Source: Thermoplasmata archaeon (GTDB taxonomy: Archaea > Thermoplasmatota > Thermoplasmata > Lutacidiplasmatales > UBA184). Taken from it: DNA of 39,855 bases. Below the pieces are notes generated by a model, which was not told where the DNA came from, ran no database searches, and saw only the letters and a program-made list of their open reading frames with translations. The DNA lies in assembly GCA_021798195.1 (NCBI GenBank), contig JAJZYH010000016.1, positions 1 through 39,855 on the forward strand. The letters are read 5' to 3'. Within the stretch, counting starts at the first letter, position 1. The number at the start of each line of letters is the position of its first letter. A program made the position numbers and the translations under genes. This document shows, in pieces, positions 1 to 7,452 of the stretch.

Positions 1-228
1 TCCGGCCCGTTCCGCGCCCGGGTGGAGGCCACGGAGCGCGTGGGGGAGCTCACCTACGCGCTGGCCACGTCCCCCGAGGGGCGGCACCTGGTGCTCCGGA
101 GCCTCAGTCCCCGGACCGAGGGGGAAGAGGTCCGCTTCACCCTGACCCACCAGCAGCTCTACGGACCGGGCGGGGTCCGCTGGGAAGGGAAAGGGCAGGG
201 ACCCGGTGAGGAGGGGGGGATCACATAA
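1..228 (+). CDS. Sugar ABC transporter ATP-binding protein, C-terminal TOBE-like end (5' truncated)
   Basis: The frame is open from base 1 to a TAA at 226-228, so only the last 75 residues are present. They have the alternating short beta-strand pattern of the TOBE_2 domain that ends MalK/UgpC-type ATPases: an FRARVEATERVG-like opening strand, then EEVRFTLTHQQLYG before a short disordered tail. No nucleotide-binding motif is in the window, so the assignment depends on this tail and on context. The next gene on the same strand is a GH15 hydrolase, which fits uptake and breakdown of maltodextrin or trehalose. The stop codon lies inside the TATA-like box of that next gene. The true start is upstream of the window. 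Confidence 0.5.
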   Translation, partial: SGPFRARVEATERVGELTYALATSPEGRHLVLRSLSPRTEGEEVRFTLTHQQLYGPGGVRWEGKGQGPGEEGGIT

Positions 229-229
229 G
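224..229 (+). promoter_or_regulatory. TATA-like box for the GH15 gene
   Basis: CATAAG is an AT-rich interruption in GC-rich DNA. Its centre is about 29 bases before the ATG at 256, the spacing expected for a leaderless or near-leaderless archaeal transcript. It overlaps the stop codon of the preceding ABC-transporter gene. Confidence 0.4.
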
Positions 230-248
230 AGGCCCCGGGGACTGGGTC

Positions 249-268
249 CCTCCCGATGGTTCGGGAGG
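249..268 (+). promoter_or_regulatory. Perfect 8-bp hairpin over the GH15 start codon
   Basis: CCTCCCGA (249-256) and TCGGGAGG (261-268) pair perfectly around a TGGT loop. The proposed ATG (256-258) has its A in the stem and TG in the loop. If the transcript begins a few bases upstream, the hairpin would hide the start. As DNA, the same sequence could be an operator at the transcription start. Function is inferred. Confidence 0.35.
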
Positions 269-2172
269 CGAAGTCTCCGGACGGGGAGGGGACCGCGGGC
301 GAGGGGCCCTCCTCCTACCTCCCGCTCCGGGACTACGGGGCCATCGGGAACAACCGCACGGCCTGCCTGGTGAGCCGGAGCGGCTCCGTGGATTGGGCGG
401 CCTTCCCCCGGTTCGACTCGGAGCCGGTCTTCCTGTCCCTCCTGGATCAGGGGAAGGGGGGCTTCTTCTCCCTCGCCCCCGTGGACCCCTTCCAGGCCGA
501 GTTCCACTACGAGCCGGGGACCAACGTCCTCCAGCACGTCTTCCGCACCGCCGACGGATCGGAGGCAACGCTCACCGATCTCTGCCCCGAGGTGGATTCG
601 GACCACGTCCTCATGTCCGAGATCCACCGCCGGCTGGCGGTGACCCGGGGGCGGATGCGGTTCCAGGCGCGGTTCGCCCCCCGGGATGGCTTTGCGGCGG
701 GCGTGCCCACCTTCGAGGTCACCCCGGCGGGCGTGCTCGCCACGGGGGAGCACGGATCCTGCTCCCTCTCCACCCACCGCCCGGTCCTCCACGAGACGGG
801 GTGGTCGGAGGCGCGGGTCCCCTTCACCCTGGAGAGCGGAGAGGAGGAGTGGTTCGTCTTCGCGCACGGAACGGAGGTCGTGACCCCCCTCGAGGCCTTC
901 CAGCCGGCCCAGCGCCTGGAGCAGACGCTGCGCTATTGGCGCACCTGGTCCCGGGGGTCCCAGTACCATGGCCGCTGGCACGGGGCGGTGGAGCGGTCGG
1001 CGCTCGCCCTGAAGCTCCTATTCTACCGGCCCACGGGCGCCATGGTGGCGGCGCCCACCACCTCCCTGCCGGAGGAGGTGGGCGGCCTCCGGAACTGGGA
1101 TTACCGGTTCACCTGGGTCCGGGACACGGCCCTCGCAGTGCGTTCTCTCTTCCGGCTGGGCTATGTCCAGGAGGCGGTGAACTTCGTCTACTGGCTCCTC
1201 TCGGTGCTGGAGCGGGACCGGGACCGGATCCGGATCCTCTACTCCGTGGACGGGTCCTCGCCCCCCCGCGAGACGGAGCACGGCTCCCTCGACGGCTACC
1301 GGGGAAGCCGGCCGGTGCGCGTGGGGAATGCCGCCCACGAGCAGGTCCAGCACGACATCTTCGGGAACGTCCTCGACGTGGCGAACCTCCTGGACCTCCA
1401 CGGCGGGGTCGTGTCGGTGGGGCTGTGGCGGGAGCTCCGGCACCTGGTGAATCGGGTGGTGGAGGTCTGGAGGGAGCCCGACCAGGGGATCTGGGAGGTG
1501 CGGGGCCCTCCGCAGCACTTCGTGTACTCCAAGGTGATGTGCTGGGTGGCGCTGGACCGGGGCATCGCCCTCGGGGAACGGCTGGGGATGGTGGCCGACT
1601 ACCCCACCTGGGAGAAGACCCGGAACGAGATCCGAGAGGACGTGCTCTCCCGCGGTCTGGCGCCGGACGGCAGGGCCTTCGCCTGGTACTACGGGGCCCC
1701 TTCGGTGGATGCCTCGCTCCTGCGTCTCCCCGTCCTGGGGTTCGTCCCCGCGGACGATCCCCGGATGGTGGCCACCGCGGAGCGCGTGGAGACCGAGCTC
1801 CGCTCGGGCCCCTTCCTCTACCGGTACCGGATCCCCGACGGTTTGCCCGGGAAGGAGGGGTTCTTCCTCCCCTGCTCCTTCTGGCTGGTGGAGTACTACA
1901 CGCTCCGCGGGGAACTTTCCCGGGCACGGTCCCTCCTGGAGCGCCTCCTGGAGCAGACGGGTCCCCTGGGGCTCCTGCCCGAGGAGATGGCCCCCGACGG
2001 GACCTTCCTGGGGAACTTCCCCCAGGCGTTCAGCCACCTGGCGCTCCTCCTGGCCGCGACCCGCCTCCACGACTCCCTGGACCGCCCCCGGACCCTCCGT
2101 CGACGTCCCAAGCCCGCTCTGGAGCGGGCCAGCGTGCTCCCTCCCCGCGAGAACACGGTGATGAACTGGTGA
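256..2172 (+). CDS. Glycoside hydrolase family 15 (glucoamylase / trehalase type)
   Basis: This is a 638-residue protein with the two-part layout of archaeal and bacterial GH15 enzymes. The N-terminal beta-sandwich begins with the family signature LPLRDYGAIGNN (about residues 22-33) followed by SVDW. The (alpha/alpha)6 barrel carries NWDYRFTWVRD (about 279-290), GIWEVRG with the probable general acid Glu near 414, and PEEMAPDG near 575-582 with the probable general base. These are followed by GNFPQAFSH. There is no signal peptide, so it acts in the cytosol on imported sugar. Thermoplasma GH15 proteins of this type have been shown to be trehalases, while relatives are glucoamylases or dextran glucosidases, so the substrate cannot be read from sequence. 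The ATG at 256 is chosen because a TATA-like box sits about 29 bases upstream. It lies in a hairpin. Confidence 0.93.
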   Translation: MVREAKSPDGEGTAGEGPSSYLPLRDYGAIGNNRTACLVSRSGSVDWAAFPRFDSEPVFLSLLDQGKGGFFSLAPVDPFQAEFHYEPGTNVLQHVFRTADGSEATLTDLCPEVDSDHVLMSEIHRRLAVTRGRMRFQARFAPRDGFAAGVPTFEVTPAGVLATGEHGSCSLSTHRPVLHETGWSEARVPFTLESGEEEWFVFAHGTEVVTPLEAFQPAQRLEQTLRYWRTWSRGSQYHGRWHGAVERSALALKLLFYRPTGAMVAAPTTSLPEEVGGLRNWDYRFTWVRDTALAVRSLFRLGYVQEAVNFVYWLLSVLERDRDRIRILYSVDGSSPPRETEHGSLDGYRGSRPVRVGNAAHEQVQHDIFGNVLDVANLLDLHGGVVSVGLWRELRHLVNRVVEVWREPDQGIWEVRGPPQHFVYSKVMCWVALDRGIALGERLGMVADYPTWEKTRNEIREDVLSRGLAPDGRAFAWYYGAPSVDASLLRLPVLGFVPADDPRMVATAERVETELRSGPFLYRYRIPDGLPGKEGFFLPCSFWLVEYYTLRGELSRARSLLERLLEQTGPLGLLPEEMAPDGTFLGNFPQAFSHLALLLAATRLHDSLDRPRTLRRRPKPALERASVLPPRENTVMNW

Positions 2173-2260
2173 GGGCCATCCCCCCGGGCGGGAGCGGGTG
2201 CCCCACGTGTCCTTCCCTTGGACCGGTGAGTTCATCTGCCTTGGGCTCCCGGGGGCGTCC

Positions 2261-3133
2261 ATGGCGTCCCCCCTTGTGGCCCCTCTGTCCGCTCCGTCGG
2301 TGCCTTCCCCTCTCCCTCCGGGGAACAACCATCTGTCGCCCCACGACATCGTCACCTACTTCCGCTGTCCCCAGGAGATGGAGATCCACCGGCGGCAGCG
2401 GGAGTCGTGGCGCTCCGGTCGACCCCTGGGCGGGATCCTGGGCGCTCCGGGCCCCGGGCTCCTTCGGTCCCCGCTGCCTCCCCCTCCCCTGGACCATCTG
2501 GTGGTCTTCCAGGGGCGGCTCGACGTGTTCTCCGGCGACACGCTGATCTACGAGGACCCGGATGAGCGGAACCTGCCCATCCTCTTCCCCCCCGCCCAGA
2601 ACCACGCCCACGCCTTCCTGCACGACCACGCGCCGCTCCTCCACGATCCCGCCTGGGACCTCGCGGGGCGTCCAGACCTCGTGATCCGGCGCCGGGACGG
2701 GAGCCTCGTCCCCGTGGAATACAAGGAGACCCATCTCTGGGAGCGCTACCACGAGGTGCACGGAAGGGTCTTCGACGTCATCCAGGCCCTCGCCGAGTGC
2801 CGGCTGGTGGAGGCGACCTGGCAGGTGCGCCCCCGGATGGGCATCGTCTACTACGGGGACACCCAGGGGGACGGGACGCGCGAAGGGTGGATGGAGATCC
2901 CCTACGGGGACCGGGAACGCGGATGGCTGGAACACGCCCTCACCCAGATCCGGAAGGACCCCGAACGCCGTCCCGTGCCGTCGGACCACACATGCCCCAC
3001 CTGCGAGGTGAACCGGGATGGGCTCTGCCCGTCGGCCAAGTTCCGCTACGAGGGTCTGAGAGGGGCCGGTCCGCGCCCCGGGGCCTACGGGATCCCGCCG
3101 TGGCGGGGGCCGGGCCGGTTCCCGTCCTCCTGA
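2261..3133 (+). CDS. Stand-alone Cas4/RecB-like nuclease with Fe-S cysteines
   Basis: This is a PD-(D/E)XK nuclease of the Cas4/Dna2 type, about 290 residues. The motifs are in the right order: an LSPHDIVTYFRCP opening with the first cluster Cys, GRPDLV with the metal-binding Asp, VPVEYK (motif E-x-K), DVIQALAE matching RecB motif III, and a C-terminal CPTC...LC triplet. One N-terminal and three C-terminal cysteines are the ligand set of the Cas4 [4Fe-4S] cluster. No CRISPR array or other cas gene is visible, so this is a solo Cas4-like protein, probably for DNA end resection or repair. An in-frame GTG at 2198 with GGGAG just upstream would add 21 residues. I prefer the ATG, but the start is uncertain. 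The C-terminal 25 residues are Pro/Gly-rich and probably disordered. Confidence 0.8.
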   Translation: MASPLVAPLSAPSVPSPLPPGNNHLSPHDIVTYFRCPQEMEIHRRQRESWRSGRPLGGILGAPGPGLLRSPLPPPPLDHLVVFQGRLDVFSGDTLIYEDPDERNLPILFPPAQNHAHAFLHDHAPLLHDPAWDLAGRPDLVIRRRDGSLVPVEYKETHLWERYHEVHGRVFDVIQALAECRLVEATWQVRPRMGIVYYGDTQGDGTREGWMEIPYGDRERGWLEHALTQIRKDPERRPVPSDHTCPTCEVNRDGLCPSAKFRYEGLRGAGPRPGAYGIPPWRGPGRFPSS

Positions 3134-3187
3134 GGGATTCGAACGCAGAGAAGGGGGCGTTCCCATTAGGTTCCGGAGGGAGAGGGG

Positions 3188-3700
3188 GTGCCCGCGTCGG
3201 AAGAAGGACCGTTCGAGGAGGTTCGGGAGCGGTTCCGGGGAGCCCTCTCGCGCGCCGTAAGGGGGTCCCTCCAGCCGGGTCTCTACACGGGGCCCCTCTG
3301 GGACCTCCCGGAGGACGCGCTCCCCGAGGGATGGCGGGGGTGGAAGCTCTCGGTGCTGCGCCGGATCCCGGGACGGGGGGCCGAACCATGGGGGCACCTC
3401 TATCTCCTGGCGGGGGAATCCCCGGCCCATGTGGCCCTCACGTCGGTCCCGGCGCTGGGGGCCGTGGGGACAGGTTCCGCGGCCGGGGAGGAATGGACCC
3501 TCGCGCCGGGGCCTCTCCACGTCCGCCTCCTGGCCCGTCCCCGGAACGCCGGGACGGCGGAAGAGCTGCGCCAATTCAGCGAGAGGGTGGCGCGGGAGTA
3601 CCCAGCTCCGCCCGGGGCCGGGACCGGAGGAACTCCTCCAGCCGGACGAAGGAACGGCCCGGATGCGGAGGCTCGGGGAGGCCCAGGAGATCCGACATGA
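3188..3700 (+). CDS. Hypothetical protein, overlaps the opposite gene at its 3' end
   Basis: This is a 170-residue soluble protein with no family I recognise. It starts at GTG with a GGAGGG ribosome binding site at 3176-3181. Residues 1-125 look like a folded mixed alpha/beta domain: an amphipathic start with FEEVRERFRGAL, a WRGWKLSVLRR strand, HLYLLAG, and a final helix AEELRQFSERVAREY. The last 35 residues are Pro/Gly/Arg-rich, low in complexity, and lie antisense to the 3' end of the SDR gene at 3576-4487. The 125-base tail-to-tail overlap means the conserved part probably ends near 3600. It follows the Cas4-like gene by 54 bases on the same strand and may be co-transcribed with it. Confidence 0.55.
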   Translation: MPASEEGPFEEVRERFRGALSRAVRGSLQPGLYTGPLWDLPEDALPEGWRGWKLSVLRRIPGRGAEPWGHLYLLAGESPAHVALTSVPALGAVGTGSAAGEEWTLAPGPLHVRLLARPRNAGTAEELRQFSERVAREYPAPPGAGTGGTPPAGRRNGPDAEARGGPGDPT

Positions 3701-4487
3701 GCCAGTCGAGCTCGTAGGTGTAGAGGGCGTGGTATCCCACGGCGTTCAAGGCCTGCACCAGCCGCCGGGCCAGGCCCGGGGAGAGACGGACCCAGCGCGG
3801 GGGAAGGCCGGCCACCGCGAACAGCATCTCCACCAGCTGCCGGTAGGTATAGCGGTCCGGACCGCCCGCGAGGGTGAGGGGAGGGAGGCGTCCTGCGAGG
3901 GCTTCGCCCACGAGCCACGCCACGTCCCGGGTATGGATGGGGGAGACATGGTACTCCCCGTCGCCCCAGAGCGGGAAGCGGTGATGGCGTTCCATGAGCT
4001 GCAGCATCACCTGGACCAGCCGGTCCCGGGGGGCGAACACCGCCGACGGCTGGATCCGCACCACGTCCATGGGCTCGGTGAGGAGCGCCGCCTCCAGCTC
4101 CCGGCGCCGGAACAGATAGGGGACGCTCCGCTCCAGCCGGGGCGGCGCGGGGGGGAGGGAGATCTGGACCCAGCGGCGGATCCCCTGCCGGGCCGCCTGC
4201 CGCGCCAGCTCCCGGAGGCCTTCCACCGTCCTGCGGAACAGCGAATCGGGGCCCGGGGCTCGGTACCAGACCAGGTTCACCACGGCGTCGATGTCTCGGA
4301 GCGCCGTGGGGAAGGTGGAAGGATCCGTCACGTCGCCCGGCGCGAACTCGATCCCGGGGGATTCCCCTGGGTCGGGGTGGCGGTGGAACGAGACCAGCTG
4401 GTGGCGGGACGCGAGCTCGGCCCGGATCCCCCCGCCCAGCACGCCGGAGGTGCCCCCCACCAGAAGGACGCGGAGCCTCTCCGCCAC
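3576..4487 (-). CDS. NAD(P)-binding atypical SDR (NmrA / NDUFA9-like)
   Basis: This is a 303-residue Rossmann protein. The N-terminal strand is followed by GGTSGVLG (GxxGxxG at about residues 12-18), and an acidic strand end GDVTD marks the second nucleotide contact. There is no YxxxK pair at the usual place (LFRRRELEAAL follows the SLP strand). This is typical of the atypical SDR branch containing NmrA-like regulators and complex-I NDUFA9-like proteins, which bind NAD(P)H without classical dehydrogenase chemistry. The later SPIHTRDVAWLVGEAL stretch is the family's conserved C-terminal element. It starts at GTG with a strong upstream GGAGGGGG tract. Substrate and role are unknown. It is divergent from the 40-residue membrane peptide, with a shared TATA-like element near 4524-4530. 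Confidence 0.8.
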   Translation of the reverse strand: MAERLRVLLVGGTSGVLGGGIRAELASRHQLVSFHRHPDPGESPGIEFAPGDVTDPSTFPTALRDIDAVVNLVWYRAPGPDSLFRRTVEGLRELARQAARQGIRRWVQISLPPAPPRLERSVPYLFRRRELEAALLTEPMDVVRIQPSAVFAPRDRLVQVMLQLMERHHRFPLWGDGEYHVSPIHTRDVAWLVGEALAGRLPPLTLAGGPDRYTYRQLVEMLFAVAGLPPRWVRLSPGLARRLVQALNAVGYHALYTYELDWLMSDLLGLPEPPHPGRSFVRLEEFLRSRPRAELGTPAPPSR

Positions 4488-4523
4488 ACCCCTCCCCCTC
4501 CGCCGATGGTTCGTACCAAGGAC

Positions 4524-4530
4524 CTATAAC
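4524..4530 (+). promoter_or_regulatory. Shared TATA-like element between divergent genes
   Basis: CTATAAC sits about 30 bases before the ATG at 4557 on the plus strand. Its complement GTTATAG lies about 40 bases before the GTG at 4487 on the minus strand. It is one of the few AT-rich patches in this GC-rich region and could serve both genes. Confidence 0.45.
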
Positions 4531-4556
4531 CCTATGCCCATCTCGCGGGGAGAGAC

Positions 4557-4679
4557 ATGGGTCCGTACCCCTCCACGCTGGTCAAGGTCGCCTGGGCGGT
4601 GAGCGGCCTCGTGCTCCTGGGGTTCCTCACCCTGTGGATCCTGGTGCTCTGGGTCCAGTCCTCTTCCTCCATCCCGTGA
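4557..4679 (+). CDS. 40-residue single-pass membrane peptide
   Basis: The ATG at 4557 opens a 40-codon frame ending in TGA at 4677-4679. It encodes a short N-terminus with one Lys (STLVKVAW), a hydrophobic helix of about 22 residues rich in Leu, Val and Trp (about residues 11-33), and a short serine tail. A GGGGAGAG tract ends a few bases before the start and a CTATAAC box is about 30 bases upstream, so both transcription and translation signals are present. I recognise no family. A single hydrophobic helix of this kind suggests a small subunit or regulator of a membrane complex. After it, 4680-4805 holds no gene I can support. Confidence 0.55.
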   Translation: MGPYPSTLVKVAWAVSGLVLLGFLTLWILVLWVQSSSSIP

Positions 4680-4805
4680 GCCGGCGGCCATGCCCGACCC
4701 CGAGGGGGCCGCGGCCGCCGTCCCAATGGAAAGGACCGCAGGGAAGTGGTTTCCCGGGAACGCCCCACGAAGGGCGTCCCGGGTGCGATCTATCCCCGTG
4801 GGGGA

Positions 4806-6251
4806 TCACCAGAGGTTTCCCAGGGGGTCCTCCGAGGTGGAGCCGGGGCTTCCCGCGGGCGGAGGGGTCGATGGGGTGCGTCCCGTCCCCGGTGGGATCA
4901 CGGGAGAGGGCGCGACGGCCACGGGGGGGGACCCTCCGCGTCGCCGGCGCTCCACCATGGCCACCGCGAGGACGGCCGCCAGGACGCCCACGATCCCCAC
5001 CGCGAGGAGGAGGACGAGGGTCCCTCCGAGACCGTGGGTTCCGCTTCCCACCGACCCGAAGAGGCTCGTGTAGTCCGACTCCGCCTGGGATGTGGGCATG
5101 GGCTGCCCCTGGACGTTGGTGGAGTTCCCGGAGGTGGCGGCGGGGCTCGCGCCTCCCACGGCCGTGGTGAGGCCGTCGGTGGAGGAGGTGCTGTAGCGGC
5201 TCTGCGCCGCCACGATCCCCACGTGCCCCAGTCCCCGGCCGCTCGAGATGTCCAGGTACTGCGTGCCCGCGGTCTCCAGGCCGAAGAAGATGCCGCCCCG
5301 GATGAGGCTCCCCACGTGGGAGAAGACCCCGGAGCCATCGGGGGCCAGGAAGAACCCGTCATCGAAGTGGAACCCCACCATCCCGGTGACGAAGAGCTGG
5401 GTGGAGATCTCATCCGCCGTGTAGTGGAGACCATCCCCGGAGAGTCGCGTGCTTCCCACGTCCGTGCCGTAGAGGAACGCGGTCCCCTGGCTTGCGAAGG
5501 ACGCGTTGATGGGTCCCTGGCCCGACGCGGTGGCCTGCGGGGAATGGATGTTGTAGTCGTAGCGACCCGTGACCTCGCCCGTGAGCTGGTAGGCCGCCGA
5601 GGAGTTCCAGGATTCCCCGCTGGAGACGTTCCGGGGGACGAGCCCCAGGGAAGGCGTGAACGTCACCGCGGCGTCGGCCGCCACATTGGTGGTGATGTAG
5701 GCGGAGCCCCGGTGGACCCCGTGGAGGGTCCACGACGCGGTCTCCGTGAGGTTGCCCTGCCGGTACACCTGGGCGTTCTGGATCGCGAGGGCCGCCTGCG
5801 TCCCCGCCTCCGCGGGGGGCGCGAGCACGTTCACCGTCCCGTTCTCGGTGAAATTGGCGAAGGCGGTGTCCCTCTGCCACGCCACCACCGTGAGGTTCAC
5901 GAGGGCGTCGGTGGGGTTGGAACAGGTGGGGGAGCAGTAATCCACGAAGAGCTTCGCCACCACGGCCCGCTGCCCCTCCAGGGTGAAATTGCTCGTGGAG
6001 GTGTTGGTCTGCGTGAGGATCACCACCCAACCATAGAACGCGTGGACCAGGATCTCCCCGCTCCCGTACATGTTCACCCAGTTGGTGGTCTGGTTCAGGG
6101 AGACGGTATTCCCATAGGCCCACACCTCGGGGGGGTTCCCCGGCACGGGGCTCGCCGCCGAGGCGGGGGCCCATGCCGGAAGGGCGAGTGCCAGGGCCAG
6201 CACGATCAGCACGGCAAAGGTCGCTCCACGGTTTCTCTGGGTCCGGTTCAT
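4806..6251 (-). CDS. Secreted, sequon-rich surface glycoprotein with C-terminal anchor
   Basis: This is a protein of about 481 residues. The N-terminus MNRTQRNRG followed by an Ala/Leu-rich core and ending ASA is a classical signal peptide. The ectodomain is rich in Thr, Ser and Gly, carries roughly a dozen N-x-S/T sequons, and has a close Cys pair (DYCSPTC) that may form a disulfide. A single helix near residues 420-445 (GGTLVLLLAVGIVGVL) followed by RRRRG anchors it. The short cytoplasmic tail is Pro/Ser-rich. I recognise no enzyme domain. The sequons fit the glycosylation locus that begins 1.6 kb downstream. I chose the ATG at 6251 because AAGGAG precedes it closely and the signal peptide starts there. 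A longer frame from 6275 would spoil the signal peptide. It is divergent from an HTH regulator. Confidence 0.8.
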   Translation of the reverse strand: MNRTQRNRGATFAVLIVLALALALPAWAPASAASPVPGNPPEVWAYGNTVSLNQTTNWVNMYGSGEILVHAFYGWVVILTQTNTSTSNFTLEGQRAVVAKLFVDYCSPTCSNPTDALVNLTVVAWQRDTAFANFTENGTVNVLAPPAEAGTQAALAIQNAQVYRQGNLTETASWTLHGVHRGSAYITTNVAADAAVTFTPSLGLVPRNVSSGESWNSSAAYQLTGEVTGRYDYNIHSPQATASGQGPINASFASQGTAFLYGTDVGSTRLSGDGLHYTADEISTQLFVTGMVGFHFDDGFFLAPDGSGVFSHVGSLIRGGIFFGLETAGTQYLDISSGRGLGHVGIVAAQSRYSTSSTDGLTTAVGGASPAATSGNSTNVQGQPMPTSQAESDYTSLFGSVGSGTHGLGGTLVLLLAVGIVGVLAAVLAVAMVERRRRGGSPPVAVAPSPVIPPGTGRTPSTPPPAGSPGSTSEDPLGNLW

Positions 6252-6271
6252 GTTCCGCTCCTTGGGTCGGA

Positions 6272-6288
6272 CCACGCCCGGGGCGTGG
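6272..6288. promoter_or_regulatory. 17-bp palindrome in the divergent intergenic region
   Basis: CCACGCCC and GGGCGTGG are perfect 8-base arms around one central G, 21 bases upstream of the surface-protein ATG at 6251. The position, between a regulator gene and its divergent neighbour, is typical of an operator. It could also act as an mRNA hairpin in the surface-protein leader. Confidence 0.4.
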
Positions 6289-6302
6289 CCTTGGGGGATC
6301 CA

Positions 6303-6343
6303 GGGGCCCCATCGTTACTTGAACCCCTGCCCCATGGGGCCCC
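6303..6343. repeat. 10-bp inverted repeat flanking 21 bp, candidate regulator site
   Basis: GGGGCCCCAT (6303-6312) and ATGGGGCCCC (6334-6343) form a perfect inverted repeat. Because GGGGCCCC is itself palindromic, the 8-base cores also read as direct repeats 32 bases apart, about three helical turns. The space between them contains the most AT-rich bases of the region (GTTACTT). This suggests paired binding of a dimeric regulator around a promoter. Confidence 0.4.
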
Positions 6344-6394
6344 GAAAGCGCTGGACAGCATGCGAATACGTCTCAAGGAGGTCCGAGAATCCCC

Positions 6395-7429
6395 GTGCGC
6401 GAACTCACCGATGCCGAGGCCCGGGTGCTGGGCATCCTGTTGGGGAGCCGGGGGGAACCCGAACGGGAACGGCTCCGAGACAGCGGCCTCGCGCGCTCCA
6501 CCTACCACTCCATCCGCCAGCGGGCCTACCGCGAACGGTGGGTCGTGGACCGGTACTTCCCCCACCCGGGGCTCCTGGGGACCCCCTGGGTCCAGTTCGC
6601 CCTGGGCAACCCGTTCGCCGAACGGCTCCCGGAGGTGGTGGCCCGCTGGGGAGGCGAGGGGGGGCTCTCGGTGCTCTGGCAGGGAGGGGCGACGGTCTTC
6701 GCGGTCCTCTTCCACTCTTCCCCGGGAGCGGCGGAGAGCGCGGCCCGGAGGATGGGGAGCCCCGACCTCATGGCCTCGGCCCGCTTCCTTTCCCTGCCCG
6801 CCACCGCGGACTCCGTCCCCATCTACTTCGATTTCGAGGGGCTCTGGGGGCACCTCGCCCACCTTCCGGGGTCGAACCATTACCCTCGCTCCATCACCCC
6901 CCCGGGGGAAGAGCGGCGGCCCAGAGAGCTTTCCCCCTCCCAGATCCGGAGCGCCGCGGAGATCCTCGCCCGGCCCTTCCGGGCCGAGTCGGAAGGGCGG
7001 CCGGCCCACCGGGTGGGCCCCCTGGGGCTTCCCCGGTCCCAGCGGAGGCTCATGGCCCAGGGGGCAGTGGGGCTCCGGACCATCCTGGGACCGGGTCCGC
7101 TCCCTCCCTACCAGGGGCGCCGTGCCGACCTGTTGGTCTTCGTCCGGGGCGAGGTGAAGAGCGAGGGTTCCGCCTCCGCCCTGCTCCCCACGCTCCTCGA
7201 TCAGTGCCGGGTCTATCCGTTCCTGTGGGCCGTGGGTCCCACCGAGGTCTGGATGGGAGCCCTGGGCCACTCCCAAGGGGCTCCCGGTCCCCCTGAGCCG
7301 GCCCGCCGGCCGGTCCTCGCCACCCTGGGGGAGGCGCTCCAGGGGATCGAGGTGACCCGGGAACCCCTGTCGGGGCTCCGGCGCCTGGTGGACCACCGGT
7401 ACGACCGATTGGTCCCTCGCCTTCCCTGA
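6395..7429 (+). CDS. Winged-helix / Lrp-like transcriptional regulator
   Basis: This is a 344-residue protein. Residues 1-45 form a helix-turn-helix (LTDAEARVLGILLGSRG, then LRDSGLARSTYHSIRQRAYRERW), in which the STYHSIRQR helix would be the recognition helix. Residues about 50-110 have a beta-rich segment like the ligand-binding RAM fold that follows HTH domains in Lrp-type archaeal regulators. The remaining 230 residues match nothing I know and may be a second sensor domain. It starts at GTG with AAGGAGG at 6375-6381, a 13-base spacer. Two strong palindromes lie between it and the divergent surface-glycoprotein gene, so autoregulation and control of that neighbour are likely. The HTH is well supported, the rest of the protein is not. 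Confidence 0.65.
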   Translation: MRELTDAEARVLGILLGSRGEPERERLRDSGLARSTYHSIRQRAYRERWVVDRYFPHPGLLGTPWVQFALGNPFAERLPEVVARWGGEGGLSVLWQGGATVFAVLFHSSPGAAESAARRMGSPDLMASARFLSLPATADSVPIYFDFEGLWGHLAHLPGSNHYPRSITPPGEERRPRELSPSQIRSAAEILARPFRAESEGRPAHRVGPLGLPRSQRRLMAQGAVGLRTILGPGPLPPYQGRRADLLVFVRGEVKSEGSASALLPTLLDQCRVYPFLWAVGPTEVWMGALGHSQGAPGPPEPARRPVLATLGEALQGIEVTREPLSGLRRLVDHRYDRLVPRLP

Positions 7430-7452
7430 AGCCCTCCCGGGGCCACGCCGCG

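Noticed and set aside
393-2546. Very long frames antisense or out of phase with the GH15, glycosyltransferase, PKD and carB genes
   Set aside because: They have Pro/Arg/Gly-rich compositions with no domains. They arise because stop codons are rare in GC-rich DNA.
3130-3150. GTTCGAATCCCTC-like T-arm on the minus strand after the Cas4-like gene
   Set aside because: Only the loop matches. The T-stem bases do not pair and no tRNA body can be built, so it is not a tRNA or a clear attachment site.
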